A stretch of 64,000 nt of DNA from Camarhynchus parvulus (GCF_901933205.1 NC_044601.1:30852352-30916351); one strand, 5' to 3'; positions 25,576 to 39,058 are shown, numbered from the stretch's first letter. Program-made: numbers and translations. Notes: generated by a model not told the origin, from the sequence alone.

Positions 25576-25634
25576 GATTTTACCTATATTGACCTTTGCA
25601 TATATAGATTTTACCTATATTTACCTTTGCATAG
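25576..25634. repeat. Two-copy tandem repeat, 31-base period
   Basis: GATTTTACCTATATTGACC and TTTGCATA recur at a distance of 31 bases with a single substitution (TATATTGACC against TATATTTACC). Confidence 0.9.
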
Positions 25635-28600
25635 AAATAAAAAGCTGTAGAACCTTCTTAGAGGAGGTGTATATGGTAATGAAATTTAAAGTGTTGCACC
25701 ACAGTATTATGTTGACAGTGTAAAGAAGTAATCATAATATACATCTTCTAATCAAGTCTTTGTATGTAAAATGTGCTGAATGACTGGTTAAGAGAATTCT
25801 ATTCTACTAATTGGATCCTTCATAGTAAGGAAAGCTTCCAACCTTGGTTTTTCATCACTGAGAGCAACATTGTCTTATACCAAAGGTTAATTAACTACTG
25901 AGTAAGAAAGATTTCCTTTCAGTATTATTGAGAGTCCCCTTCTAGTTTTAAAAGGTGAGGAAGACTGAGTAGACATCCTGAAGTATCTTGAGGTGCCTTT
26001 TTCCATTGAGGATTATCCTGTCACTGCTTTCCAGCTCTTGCCTGACTTGGAACCTGGTATATGGCCACCTCTACCTGCAGCCGTCTCTCCAACTCTGATT
26101 ATTTTTGTTGCCTGTTTACAGATCCCCTCCATTTTAAACAGACACAAAGTGCAGCAAGGTTCAGGGCAAGGTTTTGCCTTTATACTTACACTATTTTTAT
26201 TTCAGCATCATTTTACATTGTATTCTAGTCCTTTCCTGTTTTGATTCTCTTCTGGATTGTTAGTTATTACTTCACAGTGAACTGACAACCCTGCAGCAGC
26301 AAGGAGATACTCCCCTCCCTTTTTTTCATCTTTCTACAATTTGGTCACCTATGGTTTCATTTCTCTCCCCAATAAAGCCTTATTTGTCTTGTACCTCTAA
26401 GAAGGGTAGACAAAAATGTAGGAAAACTCTAGTCAAGATTAAAAAAAATTTAAAAGACAATAAAAGAGGAAATGTCTGTATGTTAGAATTTTGTCCTCAG
26501 AACACCCTGACTTGTGAAGCTATGTTTTTATTACAGCTAAGCCAAAAATTTGGCAGTATTTTTTAGAAATGGAAAGCAATTAGACATACAAAAATATAAT
26601 GCAACTGGAGCTGAAACAACTGATCTTCTAAGTCACAAAGCTGTTAGTCATGGTGGAACTCAGAGGAAGCCAGGGAAAACAATTTTCATCCTGGCTGATT
26701 AATAACTCTGATGTCCTGGGCAAAGAGATTCTGTATTTAACAATACCAGTTCACTTCCATGTCGCACGTTTACATTGCATACATGCACTCTCTGAGCTGG
26801 TGCAAAACAGGAAAACTGGAAAAGCCTCTTGAAGTGTTTTAAAACGCACAGTTTTCCCAGGTACAGATCTACCTGCAGGAACAGAGTGAGGGATGGTTTT
26901 GAGCTGGAGAAAGCTTTAAGTGCTACCTAAATTCCCACATCAGCACTCCTTACTTGGACATTGTCACAGCTCAGCATGAGGTACAGTCACTTTTTGACCT
27001 ACTCAGATTTGGGTCATCTTCATAGTTTTCCATGTTCCTTTAGACAAGGGTTCAGCACTACTTTTAATCACACTCTTGACTTCAGATGTTCAAATTTATG
27101 CAGCATGGGCATGAGTATGTGGCTTGTATTTCAGCTCCTGCCAAAAGAGAATAAACCATTTTTCAACAGCTGACCAGAGGGAAAGATTCTCTAACAAATC
27201 ATAATGAGAAAAAACTCCCTAAGCTGGCCCCAACTATGTGCCAGATTTCTGCAGTCCTAATTGGTTTCACTCTGCTTTCAGTGCAGACCAATTAGACCTT
27301 ATGAGCAGGTCACCAGAAGCAAACTTCTGAAGCAACTAACCGGGAACACGTTCCCCGCTGGGATTCTCACTGACATTACTGTAAGATTCAGCTACTTTCT
27401 GTGATTAAGCCTTCATACAAACTTAATTATTTTAATAGTTTGAAATCAAGAACTGAAACCCAGCTAATTAATGGCAAGCACGTGTTAGCTTATTCAAATC
27501 CCATGTGGGACAATTGCCTCATTTCATCACAATGATTTCATTAGAAAATGAAATTAAACTATGGGAGAGTAGGCTAGAAAAATCTGAGAAATGCCTGCCA
27601 GAGGAGGAAGTTCTCTTGTTGTCACAGAGAACATTTTCTGTGTAGAGCAAGGATTGAGCCCGGAATGCTTGTTTCTTGAAGCATCTTGTGCGGCAGTGCA
27701 GCATCAGGAATAGGGACAGTCTTTGGAGACATCTCTCTGTGATAGCACAGCACAGGAATTTCCCATGTGGATGATGCTGGCGTGGTGTGCCTGCACTTCC
27801 TGTCCCCTTAAGGCAGGGTGTACTGCAGCTAAAAAAGGCAGAGGATTTCAGCAACACCTCCCAGCCCAGCCTGTGGGTTTCTATTCTGGACTCACCCAGA
27901 CTCTGAAGCATGACAGCTCTGCTAAGCACCTTCCTGTTCTTCCTGCGTCCATGGCAGAGCAGTGCCTTTCCACATAAAACATTTACAGTACAAGGCCATC
28001 AAGACTGATAAAATATACAAGAAGCATTGCCTAGAATTGTGGGGGAGTAACAGAGGAAATGGAGAGGGCAAGGCAGCTGCTCTCCTGAGCAAGGGTGCTT
28101 GCATACTACATTGTTGCCTGTGCACAGCAGTGTTACCTGAGTGTGAGTGAGAACATGGCTTTGAGAGCATGGTTTTTTCTGAAGTCATTTTCCTCAGCCC
28201 ATCTCCCATTTGTCATATAAACATAAACTACTTTCTGAACTCAGCAAAGCCCTCTGGCCCCTGCTATAATAAACAATGTCAAAGTACTGACAAAGAAATT
28301 AATTTATAGCCCATCTACCCTTTTTCAACAGTAGGAAGCATTCCAGATACAGGTAAGTGTCTGATTACCACAAATCTCTGTGTATGAGCTCTGTCCACCC
28401 AGATGATGTGAAGGGCAGGGCCTTCACCCTCTTCCCACATTATTGCTTCCTGGTCAGTCCAGTACTTGACTTCCAGGGCATGGCAGACCTGGGCTTACGA
28501 AACAAGCAGCTGAAGCACAGTGGTGGGGACCATTGCCAGCAAACAAAATGTCCCCTGGGAAATCATCCAAAGCAGCACCATACTGGGACCTGTCTTTGCA

Positions 28601-28979
28601 TTAAGCCTTGTCATTTCGAAGATACAACCTGTGACTGAGTGATTGAAATGGCATTAAACCACAAGTAAAGACAAAGAGTGGCACCAAAACACCAAGCATA
28701 AGATGCCTGTAATAGCTAACCTGAATTCACAGACCACCATGTGTTATTGAACACAGCAAAAACTTGGGAGTCACAAAGATGCTGCAGAAAGCCCTGTCAT
28801 GAAGCAGTGCTGTGCAAGACAGCTCATATAGCTTGCCAAAGCACCCTCTCCACAGGTGTACACAATCCAGAAGACCAATCTCAAGAATATGCATGGCGCA
28901 TCACATTGAGCTTTATGACTATACCTACAGCTTGGCAGCAAGAGAAAAGACTTGGTGCCTGCGTTTACATCATGAGTAT

Positions 28980-29485
28980 TGAGGAATACCCCTGGTGCAG
29001 GTAGCTGGCTCCGCAAGCTGTAGTTCAGGATGCAGGTTGAGTTCTGGCTGAGAGCCCACAGAGGCCGTGGGCTGCTTATCCTTGCACAGCAGAGGGCACA
29101 AAGAGCAGTAACACCAGCCAGGGGAAGGGACACTGGGACACACAGCAGGAGCCGGGGGCTCGGGAAGAAGGGTGAGGTTTGGGACTTGCACATGGCTTGG
29201 ACTGTGAGGGCGTAAAAGCCCAGGGGCTCCTCTGCTCAGGATCTTCCTCGGAGGCACCAGCTCAGGCTGTTTCTGTGTTACTGTGCTGTGAATAAACTGT
29301 TCTGTGGAATGAGACATCTGAGACTCTGCCCTGGGAAGCCTCCTCTGACTGAGAGTGGGGTGACTCAAGTGGGGCTGCCATGAGCTCAGTGCAGCCCCTG
29401 CTCGCAAAGGGGCTGAGGCCCAACAGTGACAATCTCTGACACTGGGACTGCAACTGCCAGAGTCTCATCAGTGGTGAGACTGGGA
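28980..29485 (+). mobile_element. Probable solo LTR of an endogenous retrovirus
   Basis: A 500-base GC-rich segment interrupts AT-rich sequence and has LTR-like order on the plus strand: a GC-rich enhancer-like part, a TATA-like element (GGCGTAAAAGCCC near 29,210), about 70 bases of a possible R region, an AATAAA polyadenylation signal at about 29,291, then a U5-like GC-rich part. A 7-base-arm inverted repeat (AGTCTCA/TGAGACT) lies near 29,461. I cannot fix the TG...CA ends or the target duplication, and I see no gag or pol next to it. Alternatives are a GC-rich unclassified repeat or a small promoter region. Exact family unknown. Confidence 0.5.
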
Positions 29486-29499
29486 AGTTTCCTTAACAA

Positions 29500-31180
29500 T
29501 GGGTAAGAATTTTTTTTTTTAAATGTGAGCACATTAAGTGGTCACTTTTGTAAACAGATTAGACACTGCAGGGCTTTGTAAAGTGATGCCTTAAGACCTT
29601 TAAATCTTGAAGTCCATGTGTTTACACCCCTTCACATCAGTCAATGCTCTATGCAATAGCTTTCCAGCTGACATTGCTATTTCAACCCTGCCCCTTATAT
29701 TTCCCTGCCTTAATTTGTTTTGCTCTGGAGCAGCGTGATTGTTTATTTAGCCAACAAAAGTTCTGTTGCTCTCCAGCATAAACTTTTGTGCTTCCACTGA
29801 GCATTCAAGGCTGTTTGGCTGCCTGTCTGCTACAACCACACCACTCTACAATTGACTAACGAGGTCTGTGCTCTCAGGACCTGTCAACACAGAGAACTTA
29901 CTGTCAAATAAGCTCAGGTGTGAATCTAATGGGCCATAATTATTCTTCCCTAACTATTTTTGTGGGTTATCAAATTTCACAGAAAAATGCCTTTCAGCTG
30001 TTCAACCTAGTCCACTTTGGAGGAGTCCAAATAGAACACTGTAAAATAAATGTTTACATAAATACCTAGTGCTAAATAGCTTTTTTGTACTCTTACTGTA
30101 AGCCAAACCATTAGTTACCATGTGCACACTGGAAAGCCTCTCATCTAATCCCAGCTCTAAAGTGATGGATCAAATGACCTACGAATATGACTCGTCAGCT
30201 CCACTTTCTCAAGGACTATATACATAGGAGGTAAGTATTGGATAATGTAGTGGTTTGAATTGAAAGAGGAATACCTATCCAAGATTAATTCCCTAATGCT
30301 TTGTATTTGCTCAAGACAGTGTTACTGATATCCGGCTCACTCAGGACTGGGCCCTTTTCAGTTGACCATACTTCTGACCTGGAACAGACATTCTAAGTAT
30401 CAGAATAATACATATGCTAAGCAAGTGCCTGGTAGGCAAAACTTTAATTTATCTAGCTTTATATCTAAGACATTAATCACTGTGGTGTTCTACTAATCTG
30501 GTATCACTTAAAAACCTTCCAAGTCTACATTATTGTAAAAATATAAACAACAAACACCTGTGAACACTGGCATAATCTAGGACAGCTGCCCTCGCTTATT
30601 TTGCAACTATTTGTTCCTTTAGCTGCTTTTCACTGTCTCCTGTTTTAATCGCAGTTTTATTATTTGATGATGACTTAGTCTGACTATATGATGTGTGTAT
30701 TTGAAGGATTTTGTTGCAGATTTTTTAGCAGCCCTGTTCCCCTGTTCACTAAAATATACAGATTTTTAAGAGCATATAGTATTTTTGAGGCAGAGTTTTC
30801 TAATTCAGGATGGGTTTGGCATCTCTGTCCACAACACCTCATGAGTGTTTCACTGCTTGATGCAGTGACCATTTCTTCTCATGGTTAGGTCTGATGTGTG
30901 GTGAACGTTTTCATTTTCAAAGCTCTGCTGTTGACATGGATCAGCATCAGCTCTGCTTTTCTTTGATTTTCTATAGATCTCTTAAGTAGTTAAATTGTGT
31001 CTGTCTTTCAGACAGCACCAGAACTGACAAAGTGGTGCCAGAATTACATTCATACTTAGGACAATACTGGTTTTGTTTTTTACTGCTATGGTTATTTCAT
31101 ATTTACCACTGTCTTTTTATCAGATTAATAAAATACACTTTTCAAAAATAGAAAGACCTAAACTAGATTAGAAAGACAGA
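29500..31180. other. Noncoding stretch, nothing firm recognised
   Basis: Unique AT-rich sequence. A 33-codon open frame starting at an ATG near 30,120 stops three bases before a strong GTAAGT donor near 30,231; this is noted separately and not called a gene. Confidence 0.5.
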
Positions 31181-31185
31181 CTTAT

Positions 31186-31955
31186 TATCACTGAATCCTT
31201 TAGATTGGAAAAGACCTCCAAAATTAACAGGTCCAGCCTTTCACTGATCACCACCTCATGAACTAGATCATGGCACTGCTAGCTATATCCAGTTGTTTCT
31301 TGAACCCCTCCACAGATGGTTACTCCATCACCTCCCTGGGCAGTCTGTTCCGATTGACTCTGCTTTCTCTGAAGAAATTCCCCCTGATGTCCAACCTGAA
31401 CCCCTGGTGCACCTTGAGGCCATGTTCTTTCATCCTGTCACTGGTTTCCTGGGACTGACCCCACCTGGCTACAGCCTCCTTTAGGGCAGTTGTAGACAGG
31501 GAGAAGGTTACCCCTGGGCCTCTTTTTCTCAAGGCTGAACAACCCCAGCTTCCTCAAATGCCCCTCACAGGATTTATTCTCTAGGCCCTTCCCCAGCTCC
31601 GTTGCTCTGTTGCCCTTCTCTGGATATGCTCCAGCCCCTCAATGTCCTTCTTGTGAGGGGCCCAGAACTGAACACAAAGCTCCAGGTGCAGGCTTACCAG
31701 GGCTGAGTACAGGGGGACAGTCACTGCCCTGGCCCTGCTGGCCACACTATTGCTGATACAGCCCAGGATTGCATTGGCCACCTTGGCCACCCGGGCACAG
31801 CTGGCTCACGTTCAGTTGCTATTGACCAGCACCCCCAGGTCCTTTTCCACCAGGCAGATTTCCAGCCCCTCTGTACCCAGCTTGTAGCACTGCCTGGGGT
31901 TATTGCAACCCAGGGGCAGGATCCAGCACTTCATCTTATTGAACCTACCATAATT
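31186..31955 (-). mobile_element. CR1: CR1 LINE, 5'-truncated copy of about 770 bases
   Basis: The minus strand carries the last part of CR1 ORF2 and the 3' end. Minus-strand open frames at 31,581-31,790 (containing [20 protein letters not shown]) and 31,320-31,532 (containing LDIRGNFF and NRLPREV) are the familiar ORF2 C-terminal blocks, now split by frameshifts and stops. Plus-strand landmarks are ATCACTGAATCC at the 3' end, CTGGGCAGTCTGTTCC, GCCCTTCTCTGGATATGCTCC and CAGCACCCCCAGGTCCTTTT. Not functional. It belongs to a different subtype from the copy at 14.6 kb, judged by the 3' end. Confidence 0.95.
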
Positions 31956-31959
31956 ATGC

Positions 31960-34900
31960 ACCAAAATTATTGCGCTCCATCATTGCTGTTCTTGAAACCT
32001 TTCCATTACCATTTCTGTAATTGCATATGATGCCAAGACTCCAAACATTGAATGTACACCAATCATCTTTTAGTACAGAACACCTCAGGAGAACAGCTGT
32101 CAGTTACTCTGCTTGTACTTCTCACAGCATGGTAAAATGAACAAATGACTAATTCAATATACCAGGCTTCAAAACCTTCTTTTCTGTCATTAAATCTGCA
32201 AGATGGGAAGACCAAAGTCAGCTGAAGTGTTGCTTGTAGAAAGAATATATGTATTTTTCTATCATACTAGCCTTCAAGAAATGTAGAAACCCACTATTTA
32301 AAATGACAGTTTTGTGAATACTTGCTATATGGTGCAGTACCTATGGGTCCTGCCACTTTCTCAAAGCCATGAGAAAGTCAGTGCATTGCAGCATTTTTGA
32401 TTGATCATTGCAACTTTAATCCAACCAGATTATCTGAGACTCAGTGTGGGACAGAAGCTTGATGAATGATCTCACCATAGGAAAAGGAGCACTCATTTAT
32501 GAGACCAGAAAAACCCCCAATGCAGGGGATGTAAACAAAACATCAAAGTGAAATTATTTCCTTCCTTGGAAATATTTATTTATGATGACCTGAGCTAAGG
32601 ATACCTGTAAGACAAATTTAGCAATAGTCATTAGTAATGTGAAGCACTATATTTGGACCAAAGTTCCCAAAATTGCAGGCAAAAATGCAGGAAATTCTTC
32701 AGTCTTGTTCATAGTCCTGAGTAATTTTGAAATATTTGAAACCAACTAGATAGTTATGGGAGATTTATTTTAGAGGTCTTTCTAATTTCTATGCACCTAT
32801 CTATCACTTAGAGGAAGAGAGGACACGTAACCATGCATAACAAAAACATAGCATAAGTTCAGGATTGCTACATCTCTTAACTGCCAGTCTGAACTGCCAG
32901 CCTGAACCATCAGTTCATAATGGTTCACAAATCTACTTCACCCAGATCCCATTTTATACAGAAATATTTCATATCTCATAGCACCTTTAGTGCTGTTGGG
33001 GAACAGAAGTATTGAAAAAGCAATCAATGATGACAGCTGCAACAGAACTTTTCTTAAAACCTACACTAAACTATTTCAAGCCATTTGACATAGAGGCATC
33101 CAGTTGCTCTAACAGTTTTCTGGTGACTTTTGAAAACTGAGGCATCAGAAAATATGAACAGCCTTTTAATGGACACTGCCTTATTCTTCTACATTGTGCC
33201 ATCATTTAGGAGAGAAATACACACACATGGACTACAACACCCTAAATGTGGAGAACTGCATTTGACACTGCTGATTGTTCATTATGATTATTAATAGAAA
33301 TTCCATGTTGTATCATGTGGAAAACCACCTGGCAAAGAAAAAAAATAATTTTTGTAAGTATCTGAAAGAATCACAATATACCTCCAGGCTTGAATATAAA
33401 ATTTAACAATTTTGAGAAAAAGTTATCTAAACACAACTAAGCCATTAAAGTATCATTAACACCACCATAATTATCTTAAAGCACAACATTTTATCCCTCT
33501 GCTGATTCCTTGGAATTATTATTTTGAATAGCAGGCTGGGAAGTGTTTTGACAGATAGGATGTCTAGGACACAAAATACTGCTCCCAGCTGTTCAGTGGA
33601 ACTGGCCAATCATTTAATTCCTCCTTGTGTATACTTCTGAACTTCGCTGTCTTGCCTAGTAAGACTTCAAGTACTTTGAGACAGATAATGCCCTGTAGAA
33701 ATCTGGACAGCAGGCAGAAAACTCGACAAAAACACTATGGAACTAACTCTTTTCAGAATCCCTGCTGAGGACTGAGGTGTTGCTCTAACAGAGAACAAAC
33801 AATGACTCACATCAGCTCTGGGAGCAATTAAATGTTTTTCCTTTAGACAACACAGCACCCTCCTAGTCTGATTGCCTCTGAAAGCTCCAAAATAACCTTA
33901 CACTAGCATCCAAATATTTCTGCTTCATTTACAAGTATTAAATAGATTCCATTCATTTCAGCCTCACAAAGATATTGAAGAACAGATTCTTTTAACATTT
34001 TACATTTAAATTGAAATAGACTTTCACTACTAATACAGATTCACTGACTATTTCATGTCTTTTGTATCTGCAACTGCAATACAATTCAGATTATCTGCTT
34101 CTGTCTTCAAAAAGCTGTTGGAAAAGGTTAGAATGACAGTGTTCAGTAAAATGCTTTTCTTCTCCAATAACTGTAATTCACAGGAGAATGTACCTGTTGT
34201 GCTTTAAGATTATGAGGACGAAGAAGAACAGGTAGCATTACAAAGGAAGTAAAATTTTGCATGGTGGTTCCAGCAACCCCTGCGAATGTCCTCATTTATA
34301 TTTTTAGCCATGTAACAATTAACCTTGAAAAACAGCTTGAACAGACAGAACAGAATGTGTTCAGATGGAATACACATGTTTTTAGCTAAGAAATGACAGA
34401 GAGATAGCAGAATTGAATAATGTCCCAAAATAAGCCTGCTTCAGAAGTGGCTGTAGGTCAGTCTTGCTTCTTACATAGAGCTTTTTCCTCGTGTCACAGT
34501 TTCTTGCTTGTGACTCGAGCACTAGTCAAGTAGTGGTGCCATCCACTCCACTTTCCCTTTCTGCTTTTTCAGCTACAAAGTGAGCTGGTGTGCACAGTTG
34601 TGAAACCAGCCACCCAAGGTTACCTGGTAGAGAATCCATCTCTTGTGTTCCAGCCCACTGGGCCACACCACTCTCTTTAAAATAGAGCAGTAATCTGGAA
34701 GCACTGTAATTCCTCTGCTTCCAGCATCCATCAGACAATATTATAAGGAAGAAAGGCAAAGGTTGAACAAGGTCATTCACTTAAAAATGCAATAGCTTCT
34801 TAGAAATAAACATATTGGGTTGAATTGCTTAGGTTTGTTACATGTGTAAGGCATTACAGAAATCCAGGAGTGTTAAAGAAACTTGGAAACTTAGAAATCT

Positions 34901-35955
34901 GTGTGCTCTCAATAGTGACAGGTTTGGGTTTTTTTGCTTACTGGTCTTTACAAATAGCTTTACAGAGTAAAGCAACTACAAATGAAATCTCAACAAAATT
35001 AATTCTGTAGTTTTTTTTTCTTAATGTACTTTACATGACCTACAATTTCTTATTATGAGAACCTCTTTTCCTGTTTATAGTGACTTTTTCTACTGGGCAG
35101 GTGCTGTGGCAGTATTGTGAGGGTCATCAAATAGTGCATAACCATGCAATGGCACCTCCTTTATCTCCTCCCAAGAAGAAAATGTGTTTATTCTTCCTAT
35201 GACTTTATATTCAATTTGAGGGCCCTTGTGTGTGCACGCTGAGTAGAGACAAAAGTATTATTCTGTTCAACTGACCAGCTTCAGACAACTGGAGTCTGGG
35301 GTCTTTTTGATACTCCAGAGGTTTTTTTTTTAATTCTTCATGTAGCTCTCAGCATTTTCACAAACTTGTTGGTCCCAAGAACTGCCCCTCTTTGGAGTGC
35401 GAGCATTCTCTAGCATTTTATCAGAGAGAGTAAATTATCTCATACAAGAGCTGGTTTCCAAATCAGATTTCCATCCCAAAATTATTTTCAATATTTCAGT
35501 ATTTTCCAATGTACCCATGCTGTTCCCAGTAGAGCAGTTGCCATGGTGATTCCATATGACTGCCAAAGGGGTGCAGTTCAAGTCCTATATTACATTTTGA
35601 GCATAAGCTTATGGCTGTGCTGTGTCTGGTCAATAGCACATGTTCAAAAGAATCCACCCTTTGCATTGCCACCTTGCAATTCTAGATGCAAAGAAGGTCC
35701 TGGTGAGTGCACCACAGCTTTTTTTTTCCTCCACAGCTTTTTTTTCCTCATTCCTTAGAATGGTGCCATGCCACAAGGAAGTCAGTTGTATTCACGCAAG
35801 GGAGGTGTGGAAGAGGAGTGAAGGGACAGTTGCCTCCTTGCCCTGAGGTTCATGTATCTCTGCGCACATGGTGAAGACATGTTCTTCCCTAACTCCTTTT
35901 TCTGATGAAGCCAAATGCTGAGCCCTGTTAGGACTGGCCAGGAGTAATGGATCTA
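31960..35955. other. Noncoding stretch; presumed continuation of the minus-strand gene's introns
   Basis: If the exons at 35,963 and 45,461 are real, this interval is intron or lies beyond the gene. No further exon with matching phase was identified. A donor-like CTACCAG before GTAACC (minus strand, about 34,614) follows an open frame but lacks a convincing acceptor. Confidence 0.45.
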
Positions 35956-35962
35956 TCCTTAC

Positions 35963-36116
35963 CTTTCCTCATAAGGGAATGCCAGATGTTTTTGGTCTGC
36001 ACCACAGTAATTCATAGAGACAGCATCTCCATAGAGAGTGCACTGCAAATATGCTGCATCCAGCTGGTAAATGGATTTGTCACAAGGCACAAAGTTTAGT
36101 AAACGTTGCTGACAGG
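35963..36116 (-). CDS. Internal coding exon of an unassigned secreted cysteine-rich protein
   Basis: On the minus strand a complete exon context is visible: a branch-point-like TTCTAAT about 30 bases upstream, a pyrimidine-rich tract (TTATCTTTTGTTCTGTCTCAG), then 154 coding bases and the donor GAAAG followed by GTAAGG. Read after one carried-over base, the frame encodes about 51 residues beginning ACQQRLLNFVPCDK and containing CTLYGDAVSMNYCGADQ; four cysteines are present and no stop. The start phase (1) matches the end phase of the exon at 45,461-45,605; it leaves two bases over for the next exon. I do not recognise the family. Cysteine spacing (C-x9-C) is compatible with several small disulphide-rich ectodomains, so no function is proposed. 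The downstream exons were not found. Confidence 0.5.
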
Positions 36117-36119
36117 CTG

Positions 36120-39058
36120 AGACAGAACAAAAGATAATATTCATTAGAACTTACAACCCTTGTAAATAAGCAATATCACACTGCTGAAAAAGGGAAACAA
36201 TGGAGGATTTCACTGAAACCAGGAATCTTTTCACAATAAAAAAACAGAGTTCTACTCTCTGGACAGATTCCAGTCTGTTTCAGCCAACGAATATAAATGA
36301 TGGACTATAAAGGTGAGAGACTTATCACTAACACAGAAATTCAAACTCCTAGTTCGCTTCCCTGGGAGAATTAATTTAAAATTATATGGACACCTTTTAT
36401 AGTCTTGGCCTCTCAAAACAACAGGATCAGCATTCCTTTTTTAGCACCTGGTCCAGTACTGCATGGATTTCTGTGCATGAGTAGTCCTCTTACTCAAGTT
36501 AATAGGCCTTTTCATATAATTAACTATTTGAATTTAGGATTGAGCTTCAGGGATGACATACCGTAACAGTGTAAAAAATAGTTTGCTGTATCAAGAAGAA
36601 ATTATGTGAAGCTGGGATAAACTCTGAGGTCAGTGCAGGAGGGTATGAATATACATGCCTCACTGCCTGTCTCTGCTTCCTTGGTTTGGCTCACAGCCAG
36701 CAAATCCATGGTAAAGTACAATTCTATTTATTGCTTTCTCAAAGAAACATAGATATATTTGTACATTCATAACTGTTCTAAGCTTAGATTCAAAGAGACC
36801 AGTCATCTATTTGAAATATTAGCTGTGCAGTACCTTTCTGGATGTGCCTAGACTCTTTAAGCTGGTCTGCAAAAATCTGTCATCACTCAAGTTCAAGGAA
36901 TTCTCACCTTATTGCAGGCCCTGTCAGGGATGCCTGTAAAGTTGTAAGGATATAACTTTGCAGTATTTGACCAGCAGCATTTTGTCATGGAGCAATGCAC
37001 AGACAAAAATGCATAGGAAGGAAGTGACAGAAAGCAAGAGAGAGAGGTGGGACAGATGCTCTTAGGTGGAGAGAGCCCATAAAAAATTAATAACTGCAAA
37101 AATATGAAAATGCAACCCAGTCTCCTCAAAAGCATTTAATTATTTTTGCAGGGTTGTGCACTATGCTGTTATTCATGCATATGCATATATGCAATTTCCT
37201 TAACTTCATCAGAATGTCTTCATGCTTGTGCTTTTATAGTGCACTTGGCCCTGTAAGCTCTGTTTTAAACTGCAAACTAATGATGCTTTTGTAACTTGAG
37301 ATTTCCAAGCCATGAACATGTTGTGACCCTGGCCTCTTATCATCTTGGACCATTCATATCCATATAACTTTTTTTAGGAACATAGTTGGTGTGAAAAGCA
37401 GTAATGACATTAGCACAGTGAGGATGCTTGCCATCTTCAGAGTATTTTACTAATACTGTGTTAATTAATAAAACAAAAGCACAGCTTGCATGCTCCTGGG
37501 ATGGGTGTCACTGGGACGGAGTATATGAAGTCCTGCTTTTCCCTGAAATAAGACAATGATCCTATAAAAGAATGTCTAATACAGAGAGAGGATAGCATAT
37601 GGAGGAAAATTCTAGTATTATATTAGGTCACGCACATTTGAAACTATATTTGAGCTAAAATTCTACATACTAGCCAGAAAATGAAACACATCTTAGTTAC
37701 AAAGCTCACAGATTTTCCTATACTCCCCCTAATTTTCTGCACAAAAAGTGGGAAAACTTCAAAGTTACTGTAATGGCTACTTGGATAGTGGCAAAATATT
37801 CAAATCCTTAAAAAATTAGTTTATTTTCTGACTAAAAGTTGTAAGGTTCCTGACACACCTTCCCTCTCCCTTGACTTCTGGAACTGTACACACAATTCAG
37901 TGAAAATTGTGAATAATTCCTGGATACTAACTGGATGTATTAGGATGTATTTATTCAAGCCACATGAGAAATAGGACCAAGCTCTGATTCAGTTTTTTGA
38001 ATTACTGGGTTTGCTCAGGCTGTTTTTCCACGTAAGGCACTGGCAATACTAGTCAGGAATTTCACAGTTTTTAAACAGTAAAGAAAGAAACTAATTTGTG
38101 CTAACTAGTTAAGGGAGTTATCAGTGAGAGGCCTTATGGCTTCTAGTAAATGTACAAGGCAAGGTGGAGTTTGCTTTGAGGTAAGCATATATAATTCAAG
38201 CAGATATTCCATAGACAGAAGACTGCCCACAGTATTGTATTCTTCAGTAAGACCCTGTTAATGACTCTATCACTCATCCTGAATCCTAAATGCAGTCTAT
38301 GTTGTACGTATTTTTTCCAGGTTAGAATATAAGAGGAGGTATCTTCAGGAATCTTTAAATATTAATAGGAATTAATATTAATAGGACCCAAATCACAGAA
38401 AACATAATTGCAGAAAATCAAATTGAAGACAAAATCCCTCCCTGAGAAGAGGATACATGTATCTAAGGAAATACCCTTGAAGAGGCTTGTATGACTTCAG
38501 GTGTAAGATCAGCTTGCCCAGTTAAGCTCAAAATTGGGCTGGAAGATAGATTATTGAATCAGTCTTTCCCTGCATCCATTCATGTGTTCAGGAAAGTCTG
38601 CTACACTGGATACCTTTGTTTAGGCACCCTGTTCAACACACTTCTACCATACCCAAAAGGCGTGATCACTTTTCAAAGTCCCCAGCAAGATTTGCATATG
38701 CATGTCCTCTTCTAGTGCAGTGAGGTACTTAGTTGCAATAACACCCAAAGGAATTCAGTTGCCTTTCTCAAAATGCCCCAAAAGGCACTACGATCCTTTT
38801 TTTCAGCTTATGAACCCATCTGTCTTTCAATTGTCTCTCTTACAGAGAGTTTAGTACCTCTAGTATATCTATTCTTCCAGCTTTTTGATAAAATACTAAC
38901 ATTAAAAAAAATATTTGCAACAGTAAGCTATTAGACGATGGACTAAAAGCAGGGGAGAAATAGGTAACAAACAAAATACACCTATTGAAAGCAAGAAGGG
39001 AAGACTTCTTGTGAGAGAAACATGACCAAGAACTAGTAATGCTGCTATTCCTAATAAT
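36120..39058. other. Intronic or intergenic stretch, nothing else recognised
   Basis: Lies between the two proposed exons of the minus-strand gene. AT-rich, unique. A short direct duplication (AATATTAATAGGA twice) is near 38,360. A minus-strand open frame at 36,893-37,135 ends at a GTGAGA donor-like site but is in the wrong phase for the neighbouring exon. Confidence 0.5.

Larger units (their letters stand above)
17800..28320. other. Noncoding stretch with a few short duplications
   Basis: No gene or substantial mobile element recognised over 10 kb. Contents: perfect two-copy duplications near 19,091 and 19,716, a 23-base inverted repeat at 21,671 and a 31-base duplication near 25,576. GC content is moderately higher at 22.6-24.0 kb, without recognisable content apart from a possible CR1-like scrap (GGAGATACTTCAAAAC near 22,700). 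Confidence 0.5.

Noticed and set aside
34526..34780. Minus-strand frame ending at CTACCAG/GTAACC as a further exon of the secreted-protein gene
   Set aside because: No clear acceptor of the needed phase, and the donor is weak at position +4 to +6.
36893..37135. Minus-strand open frame ending at AATAAG/GTGAGA, containing CSMTKCCWSNTAKLYPYNF
   Set aside because: The donor would be in phase 0, which does not fit the phase-1 acceptor of the exon at 35,963-36,116, and no convincing acceptor delimits its start.
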